From Zelopaecilomyces penicillatus (taxonomy: Eukaryota > Ascomycota > Sordariomycetes > Hypocreales > Pseudodiploosporaceae): a DNA stretch of 64,000 bases. Made by a program: the position numbers and the translations under genes. Positions 56,250 to 64,000 of the stretch are shown piece after piece. The notes below the pieces were generated by a model. It was not told the origin of the DNA, searched no databases, and was given only the letters and a program-made list of their open reading frames with translations. How positions within the stretch are numbered: the stretch's first letter is position 1; every line of letters begins with the position of its first letter. The stretch lies in contig VCCP01000003.1 in NCBI GenBank assembly GCA_005765155.1, positions 4,836,001-4,900,000 on the forward strand. Direction: 5' to 3'.

Positions 56250-57503
56250 TCCCTCCAACTTGATGATTTCTTGCACATGCCTTGGGATGCGTTCAATCCA
56301 GCTTTGAATAGCTTCCTAAGGCAGCTCTTTCCAAGCAGCTTCCCAAGCACAAATAGCTTCCTGATGGGACTTTGGAGTGCCTTTTCTAGTAGTCTTTCTT
56401 TTCATCTAGGGCCAGGCTGGCTCTATAGCATTAAGATCAGGCGAATTACCATATCAAAGCAGCCTCTGAACCTTTATAAGATCAAAAATCCATTGTTGAG
56501 CAAAGTGACTGTGTGTGGGGGCCTTATCTTCCTGAATAAGGGTCTTTGGGCGGCTCTTTTCATATTCCTGTGCAAAAGGAAGTAGCTTTGGTATAAGGAT
56601 CGTTTTTTGGTAGCAATACTAGTCTATTCCATGGCCTTTGCCTCTTCTAAGCTTACTGGCCTATGAATTCCAATGCTATTAAGGCTTGGGGCTAAGAAGC
56701 TGCTATAAATACAGGCACTATATCTATATAGAAAGCTCTTATTATTCTTTTATTATAGGCTCTAGTTCCTTATTTATTTCTTTAATATCTTTTATAGCTT
56801 ATTGTTTTTCCTTTATAGTCTCTAGATACTAATAGTAGCTAGGGCCTTTCTTTTTATAAGAAAAACAACCCTAGAATATAAATTCTAAAGATCCTTTCTA
56901 TCTCTCTTATATATAGCTTCAAATAAGCAGCTCTTCTTTAGTCTACCAGACTCTATAGCTTCCATAGCAATAAAGAAGAACTATAGAAATCTCATCGGAT
57001 TAAATAATATTCTTTTAGTCTTTAAGAGTCTAATTTTAATATTTAAAATACTAGTAAAGGCAATCTTGCTTTATCTTCTTTATCAGTCCAGGCTTCCCTA
57101 TTGATTTTATCTTTTTAAAGCTAGCTTTCTTAAGAATTCGCTATACAGTTATTACTGAGATATCTATTCCTTTAATATTAAGTTCCCTAGTAAGATTAGT
57201 ATAGATTTTTTCCCTTCCAAATCTATCCCTCTGTACTTTCAAAGCAATAGCTTCTTTAGCTTCTTCTTGTTTCTTTGGCCTTTTAGAGCATATAGCATCT
57301 GCAATAAAGGTATCTTTAATTTGAATAGGCTGAAGGTGTGGATCAAAGCCTCTTTCTATGGCCCTAGTATAGATACGGTTAACCTGCTGTATGGAGAGCC
57401 CTGTGATAGCAGCAACCTCAGCAGAAGTCTGCTGGCCGCTGGATTTGAGGCCTATAACAACAGCCCGGGTCGCAATATTCGTCTCTCTTCGTATTTCCGG
57501 CAT
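56250..57503 (-). pseudogene. Decayed Tc1/mariner transposase
   Basis: The first 120 codons (57503-57144) are open and encode a homeodomain-like DNA-binding head: MPEIRRETNIATRAV, then SAEVAAITGLSIQQVNRIYT, then FGREKIYTNLTREL. The centre has lost its frame to many TAG/TAA codons. At the 3' part, conserved catalytic-domain pieces are recognisable on the same strand: IQEDKAPTHSHFAQQWIF with the second Asp, and LLWYGNSPDLNAIEPAWP with the Glu of the DDE triad. In that last part, two TAG codons interrupt (one after EPAWP, one after WKELP), consistent with C-to-T change. It is a non-functional copy. Family placement is Tc1/mariner-IS630, DDE_3 type. Confidence 0.85.
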
Positions 57504-57612
57504 TTTTGATCATTGAGGAAGAAATTCAACTATGGTACAGGCTGGGATTTTTTGCATATATTTTTAGTGCGGGGATCCCCCTTGCTTACTTAAAGTGGGG
57601 CTGATCCCTGCC

Positions 57613-57641
57613 TTGGACAAGACTTTTGAAATGGTCCTCCG
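57613..57641. repeat. Right terminal inverted repeat of the Tc1/mariner element
   Basis: The perfect inverted copy of 56135-56163, ending GGTCCTCCG and followed by TA (57642-57643). Confidence 0.9.
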
Positions 57642-57643
57642 TA

Positions 57644-58258
57644 CTGGACCATGAATTCATGTCCACTGTATCCGTACATCGGCGCGAAGCACCCTGAATC
57701 ATTGGAGCTTAATCACAGATTAGAGGGGTTTAAAGTGACCTGAGTGAACGTGTCTAGCGTACTTTGGGCATTAGAGAGAAAATATTCATAAGGCAGTAAG
57801 TCACGTGAGCCAACATGTAGCAAGATATTCATGCCTCAGGCGACGAGACGCGGTTTTCAGCATTGGCAATTGGATTATGCTGGTGTGGCGCGTCTGCCAA
57901 TGCAGGAGGACCCTGCTATTGTTTACGCTGTTGTTTACGCGGGGCATCAAATGCCGTTCACTACCACGGGGTTTTTCAACAACAACACCAATCCAATCCA
58001 CTCTTTTGAGGCCCATGTGAACGGAGGCCAGCCGCCAGTCTGGCCCATCTCTCCTGTTCTTTGTTTTACCTGCGACATTGTGCACGAGCCTTTGTAGCTG
58101 CACGGCCCAGCCGCCCTTTGTTCTCAACACATGTCATCTGTCTGAGGGCATCACGATTGAAACCTTTGTCGACAAACGCTTACTTTACAACCTCGTCTGC
58201 TTTTGCGAATCTCGCAAATTCGGGGTCTTCTACACCTCCGTTGTCCAAATCCAGCGAG
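57644..58258. other. TOP2 upstream region with an AUG-less in-frame extension
   Basis: From the in-frame TGA at 58007-58009, the TOP2 frame is open to its ATG without any upstream ATG. The predicted extension (from TTG 58061) is rich in Arg, Ser, Thr and Ala and lacks acidic residues until just before the Met. A second frame at 57831-58097 has no domain. The last 130 bp is C/T-rich leader-like sequence. Confidence 0.45.
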
Positions 58259-61200
58259 ATGGACTCCGACAACATGGAAGATACGGTTTTCAGCCTGGAT
58301 GATGAGTCTGATGGCTACGCCGCCCCAAAGCCCGTACGTACATGATTTTCTTGCTGGATGACTGGATGGATGGTCGGTCACCAGTCTCAGCAAAAATGCA
58401 AAGCAGCACAATCTCAGAATGCACACTGACATCTTTACAACAGAAAGCCAAGGTGGCTGCTACCAAGCCCGCTGTTAAGGCGCTAAAACCAGCTGTGAAG
58501 AAGGCGGCACTGGGAGCAGGAAAGCCTAAACTTACGAAAAGGCCGAAGCCCGAAAGTGACGATGATGATCTGGGAGGCAACACAACTGGATTCTCAAACA
58601 CACCACCGAGTGCCAAGAAGCAAAAGAAGGCTGGCCTGCCGACAAAGTCGAGTGGAGCCCCCTTGGGCGAGCTTGAAAATGACAGCAAGGCTGCCGGTGG
58701 TGCACAAGGCAAAACGGTCGACCAGACCTACCAGAAGCTGACGCAGCTTGAGCATATTCTCGTACGTCCGGATACGTACATTGGATCCGTTGAAAAAACC
58801 GACCAACAAATGTGGGTTTTTAACAAGGAGAGCAAACTTATGGAGTATCGCAGTATCAACTTTGTTCCTGGCTTCTACAAGATTTTTGACGAGATTCTCG
58901 TCAATGCTGCCGATAATAAGCAGGTAGACAGCAATATGAATACCATGAAGGTCACGATCGACAGGGAGGCAGGTGTCATTAGCGTGGAAAACAACGGCAA
59001 GGGAATACCGGTGGTTATGCACGAGAAGGAGAAGATTTATGTTCCTGAGCTTATCTTTGGCCATCTGCTCGCGGGCTCCAACTTTGACGATAATCAGAAA
59101 AAGACTGTTGGTGGTCGCAATGGTTATGGTGCTAAGCTGTGTAACGTCTTCAGCACAGAATTCACTTTGGAATGTCAGGACAGTAAAAACGGGAAGAGAT
59201 ATAAGCAGACATGGACGGACAACATGACGAAAATGCAAAAGGCTAAGATCACAGCAAGTAAATCTGCTGATTTCGTCCGAGTCACTTTCAAGCCTGATTT
59301 CGATCGCTTTGGAATTCCAGAAGGTATTTCAGATGATGTCGAGGCCCTTCTCTTCCGACGAGTTTATGACATGGCTGGTACCGTCAAGGGAGTCAAGGTT
59401 CATCTCAATGGTGAGCAGCTCAAACTCAAGGACTTCAAGGCCTATTGCGACCTATTCGCAAAGTCAATTGCAGGAGAACGAAGCTTGGAGGAAGGGGGCA
59501 CCCCAACATGTACTGTTGAAATGGACAAGGATAAAGGCCACCCCCGTTGGGATATCGGCTTCACAGTTTCTGATGGAACCTTTCAGCAAGTCTCATTTGT
59601 CAACTCAATTGCGACTACATCTGGAGGCACTCACATCAACTACGTTTCCGATCAAATCACAGCCCACTTGCTCAAGGCGATTACAAAAAAGAAGAAAGGT
59701 CACGGGTTGAAGCAGTCTCACCTGAAAAATCACATCTTCATTTTCGTCAATTGTCTTGTTGAAAACCCTGCCTTTAGTTCTCAGACCAAGGAACAGCTCA
59801 CTACCAGGGCAACCCAGTTCGGGAGCACATGTGTGCTAGGCAATGATTTTCTAAAGAAAATTGAGAAATCAGAGGCCATCCAGCATATCATGGAATTCGC
59901 CGAGAAGAAAGCAGACAAATTGCTTGCCAAGAGCGACGGAAACAAACGTTCTCGTGTGAGCAATGCTAAGTTAGTCGAGGCTAACCTGGCTGGTACAAAG
60001 CGTGGCCACGAATGCACACTTATTCTGACAGAGGGTGACTCTGCCAAGGGTTTGGCAGTGTCTGGACGAGCAGTCCTGGATCCTGACCGCATTGGTGTCT
60101 TCCCGCTTCGTGGAAAACTGCTCAACGTGCGAGACGCCTCCGTCGATCAAATCGCTAAGAATGCAGAAATCCAGAACATCAAACAATTCTTGGGTCTCAA
60201 ACACAAACACGCATACACAGACACCAAGGGTCTCCGATACGGGCATTTGATGATCATGGCCGATCAAGATCATGATGGCAGCCATATCAAGGGTCTTCTT
60301 ATCAATCTTCTCCAGGTTCAATTTCCATCCTTGCTTCAAATTCCAGATTTCTTTCGGGAGTTTATCACACCCATTGTCAAGGTCTGGCAAGGTCCTAATC
60401 CCAAAAAACCTCTGAGGCTAAAATCATTCTTCACGCAACCAGAGTATGAGGAGTGGAAGGAAAACAACAAGCATGATCTTTCCCGATGGCACTCCAAGTA
60501 CTTCAAAGGATTGGGAACTAGTCGCAGTGAAGATGCCCAAGTGTATTTCAGCAATCTGGATGAGCATTTGAAAGAGTTCGGCACCATGAAACCAGAAGAG
60601 GCTGAGCTGTTCGATTTAGCTTTTTCAAAGAAAAAGGCCGACGGCAGAAAGGTCTGGCTTCAGAACTTTGTTCCAGGCACATACCTCGATCATTCAATCA
60701 AGACCATTTCTTACACCGATTTCGTCAACAAGGAACTCATTCTCTTCAGTATGGCTGACAATCTACGTTCCATACCGTCTATAGTTGATGGTCTCAAGCC
60801 AGGTCAACGCAAGGTCATGTACGCCTGCTTCAAAAGAAATTTGGTCAAGGACAAGAAGGTTGTCGAACTTGCTGGTTATGTCTCTGAACAGACGGCATAC
60901 CATCATGGTGAAGTTTCCCTGCAGCAAACAATCATGGGGTTGGCTCAAGATTTCGTGGGTTCTAATAATATCAATTGTTTGGAACCTAGTGGTAATTTCG
61001 GTTCTCGTCTTGCCGGTGGCTCTGATGCTGCCAGTCCTCGTTATACTTTTACCCGTCTGTCGCCATTTGCTCGCAAGATCTTCTCAGCCCTGGATGAGCC
61101 AAATTTGTGTCACCAGTATGAAGATGGAAAGCAGATTGAACCAGCGACATACTGTCCTGTCATTCCTATGGCTCTTGTAAACGGTGCAGATGGAATCGGT

Positions 61201-63447
61201 ACCGGATGGAGTACTACTATTCCTAACTATCACCCTGTCGAGATTATCACAAACCTGAAGCGGCGAATGGGTCGTCTCGACGACAAGGACTTTGAAGGCA
61301 AACCGTTTGAGACTATGACGCCGTGGTTCAGAGGCTGGAAAGGCTCTCCAGGTCCTGCTGGTCCTGACCGTTACAAGTTCAATGGAATAGCTTATCAGAA
61401 TGAGCAGAATCCGAATGAAGTGATTATCACAGAGTTGCCAATTCGAGTATGGACGGATGATTTCAAAGCCAGACTGGAGAAGATTATTAGCGGGGTTGAT
61501 GGCCCGAGTTGGATCAAGGACTACAAAGAATTCAATGACCACAAGACTGTTCATTTTGAGGTCATGGTAGACGAGAAGCACATGCCAAAAGTGCTGGAGG
61601 AGGGCCTACTGGAGCGGTTTAAACTCACTAAACAGTTGGCCACATCCAATTTGGTTGCATTTGACACGCAAGGCAAGATCAGAAAATATGAAAAGGTTGA
61701 AGATATACTGGAAGAGTACTATCATCACAGATTGGATATGTACGTCAAACGTAAGGTATGTTGAACAAGATCACGCACCCCCACCACAATAACAAATTTT
61801 GTTGCTAACATCACTAAGAAACATTGGCTTGGCGTGTATCACGCCGACTACCGCAAGCTAAAGAATCAAGCACGCTTCATTCAAGAAATCATTGATGGAG
61901 TTTTGATTGTCAGCAAAAAGAAGAAGGATGTGCTTGTGCAGGAACTTCGGGACCGCAAGTACGAAGCGTTCCCCAAGAAATCAGCTGCCTCAAAGAAAAC
62001 AGCAGATGAGGAAGAGGATGGGGCTGAAGAAGAGGAAGACATCGCCTCTGATACTGGTGCACGTGATTACGACTACCTGCTTGGAGTAAGTTGAACCACG
62101 ATAAGTCCAAAGTTTAAGCAGAACTTGGTTAACACTTTATAGATGCCCATCTGGTCTCTTACACTTGAACGTCTCGAGAGACTCAAGCTGGCAATTGCAA
62201 ACAAAAAGGCCGAGCACGATGAATTGGAGGCCAAGAGCGAGAAGGATCTCTGGTGTACAGATCTTGACGAGCTGCAAATCGAGTGGGACGCACAACTTGC
62301 TCTGGATGCAGAAATCCAGACGAACATCCGCCGCTTGGGTCGTCGCGTGTCCAAGAAGATAGGAGCTGGTCGCGCCCGCAAACCCAAGGCTGAGGATGCA
62401 TACGAGCCGGAAAAAAAGGCACGTGGTAAAGCCAAGGCTGCCCCTATCAAGGTAGAGACCAAGACCGCACAAAGGTTTGCAGAGATGTTTAGCGCCAAGC
62501 CGAAAGTGAAGGAAGAGCCAAAGGCAGATGTGATGGAGTTATCGGATAACTTCTCAGATGATGATTTTGCAGCTCTTGGCAGAGGGAAGGCGGCGGCACC
62601 TAAAGCATCGCGTCCTAAGACTGAATCTGCACCGCAGCCACTTCCGTTAGATTCCCAATCTGAGGATGATGACGAGCCTGTGCCAGCTCGTAACAGGCGT
62701 GCAGCAGCATCAAAGGCAAAGGCATTCTTTGATGACGATTCAGAGAGTAACGACGACGATTTCCTCGGCGATGTTGGTGCAATGGTCAAAGGCATCGGTG
62801 ATAAGCCAGCTGAAGAATCTACTGGACGTGTCAGCTTGTACGCCATGAACCGACCAGAGTCGAGTCACGGCAACGCTAGCTCTGGCGCACTTCCTAAGTT
62901 GAAGTCAAAGCCCTCCAAGACTTTCGACAGTGATGGCCCGGACGACACCAACTATGAGATGCTGGCCAAATCGTCGCCTCACAAGACGGTGGCGAAGGGT
63001 GATGTGATTGACGATTTCTTATCAGACGACGACGATGTTGTTCCCCGCGCCGCCGTCAAGGCTTCGGCTCTGAAACAACAAGTCTTGCCTGGTCTCTCGG
63101 CCGTCAAAAAGCCACGCGGAAGGCCTGCTGTTGGTGCTGCTGCTAAGGCCAAGGCCAAGGCTGAACCCAAGGCCAAGGTCAAGGCAACAGCAAAGACAAC
63201 AGCGTTATCGCCAGCAGCAAAAAGATATGCGGCGAAGAAGGCTGTACAGAAGACATTTGATGATGACTCAGAGGAAGATATGGCTGACCCTGAGCCGGTT
63301 GTGGCGAAACCCCCTGTCCGAAGACCTGGACGTGCAGCTGCAGTAAGACGGCCTGTCGTGATTTCAGACGAGGAGTCATCAGCTGGGGAGGAAGACGAGA
63401 GTGAGGAGAGTGATGACCCTTTTGAGGTGGATGACGATGAGGACTGA
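58259..63447 (+). CDS. TOP2: DNA topoisomerase II
   Basis: Exons 58259-58333, 58444-61755, 61819-62085 and 62143-63447 give 1,652 residues, normal for a fungal type IIA topoisomerase. After a basic/acidic N-tail (DSDNMEDTVFSLDDESDGY) comes the GHKL ATPase domain (EILVNAADNK; GRNGYGAKLCN), the transducer, and the TOPRIM domain with EGDSAKGLAVSGR (catalytic Glu about 555) and ADQDHDGSHIKGLL (metal-binding Asp residues about 630-636). The winged-helix breakage domain has SPRYTFTRLSPFARKIF with the DNA-linked Tyr at about 892. The tower and coiled-coil follow, ending MPIWSLTLERLERLKL. The last exon gives a long Lys/Asp/Glu-rich C-terminus with repeated acidic patches (SDDDDVV, DDDSEEDMADPEP), expected for nuclear localisation and phosphorylation. 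The enzyme passes one duplex through another, for chromosome segregation and supercoil relief. All three introns are 57-110 bp with GT-AG ends. Confidence 0.95.
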
Positions 63448-64000
63448 GTAGTTGCCGAAGAGAAGTTGTGATTACATGCTCAACGCATTGTACGAATGTA
63501 TTATTTTGATGTGTCAATCATACAGCGAGGGGTAGGACATGGCAGAGGAGCTGAGCTTTTCATGGTCTGTCATTTTGGCGTTGGCAGGGAGGGTGGCTGT
63601 GGACTCTTTTTTTTATTTTATTATCTTGATTTTATCCCATTTCACCTATGATGCTCAGGTAGGAATATTTGGCAGAGCGTTATTATACTACAGTCAATTT
63701 TAAAGCAATCAGTGAGGGAGAGTGATGTGTTGACTCAGCTTTGTGAATCAATAGTAATTCTACTTGCCATGTTCATGTTGGTCTGTATCAGTACTCGAGG
63801 ACACAAAAATAGAATATACTATAGGAACCAATATTGTCGCTTTTTCCCTCACCTTGTACGAGTTTGTATAATCTTGATTTTGCTAACAGTTACTCCAGGC
63901 AAGGATTTGGTGGATTGCATGATAGTCGTCGACATGCTATGGAACATGGTGGAACGGCGTACTAGCGACGCTTCAAGAAAAGTGTTATCGATAAGTTCGT
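63448..64000. other. TOP2 3' flank to window end
   Basis: AT-rich 3' flank with T-rich tracts near 63609-63650. No new gene or RNA recognised before the window ends. Confidence 0.45.

Larger units (their letters stand above)
56135..57641 (-). mobile_element. Tc1/mariner-type DNA transposon, 1,507 bp, inactive
   Basis: Perfect 29-bp inverted termini (56135-56163 and 57613-57641) are flanked by TA dinucleotides (56133-56134 and 57642-57643), the target duplication of Tc1/mariner elements. The element carries a decayed transposase on the minus strand. Its middle, about 56650-57140, is very TA-rich with many stops, as after RIP, whereas both transposase ends and the termini are much less altered. 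One copy is seen in the window. Confidence 0.92.

Overview
The window reads as nuclear DNA of a filamentous ascomycete (Pezizomycotina), most likely a sordariomycete of the Hypocreales type. The grounds are many short 47-204 bp introns with GT(A/G)NGT donors and CTAAC/CTGAC-like branch points, intron-rich genes spaced by 0.3-6 kb, C/T- and CA-rich leaders, typical ascomycete families (APSES factor, fungal rhodopsin-domain receptor, BTB protein with a C-terminal Cys motif, CDH-like oxidoreductase), and repeat copies with TA-rich decay and premature TAG codons as left by repeat-induced point mutation (RIP). The genus is not determined. No prokaryotic, CRISPR, tRNA or rRNA features were found.

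Layout. 1-23 kb: a membrane SH3 protein behind a long pyrimidine-rich leader; mRNA cap scavenger DcpS and a GILT-like thiol reductase whose coding regions overlap tail to tail; a hexokinase-family gene with an 18-nt exon; a DHA2-type vacuolar transporter; splicing factor Cef1/Cdc5; an SLC46/TetA-like transporter; a FHIT-type dinucleoside hydrolase; and a BTB protein. 23-27.6 kb is gene-poor but carries a small transposon with 18-bp inverted termini and a perfect 11-bp target-site duplication. 27.6-33.6 kb: a ZIFL/TetA-like transporter, the Hsp90 cochaperone Cns1/TTC4, and an APSES (Xbp1-like) transcription factor on the minus strand. About 6 kb without a convincing gene follows.

39.7-54.8 kb is accessory in character: a seven-exon rhodopsin-domain (PTH11-like) membrane protein, cytosolic cyclophilin A, a cytochrome P450, a secreted CDH-like GMC flavoprotein, a small four-helix membrane protein resembling hydroxylaminobenzene mutase, and a secreted Cys-rich protein. 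P450, GMC and the mutase-like gene are adjacent and could form a small oxidative module. 56.1-57.6 kb is a 1.5-kb Tc1/mariner-type element with perfect 29-bp termini and a decayed transposase. 58.3-63.4 kb holds DNA topoisomerase II (TOP2), with an unusual AUG-less in-frame 5' extension.

Together the genes cover RNA turnover and splicing, nucleotide hydrolysis, proteostasis, chromosome topology, small-molecule transport and environmental sensing; most are ordinary core genes. Exon boundaries were joined by hand from splice signals, reading-frame continuity and family knowledge; each multi-exon model was checked to sum to whole codons. No transcript evidence or database search was available.
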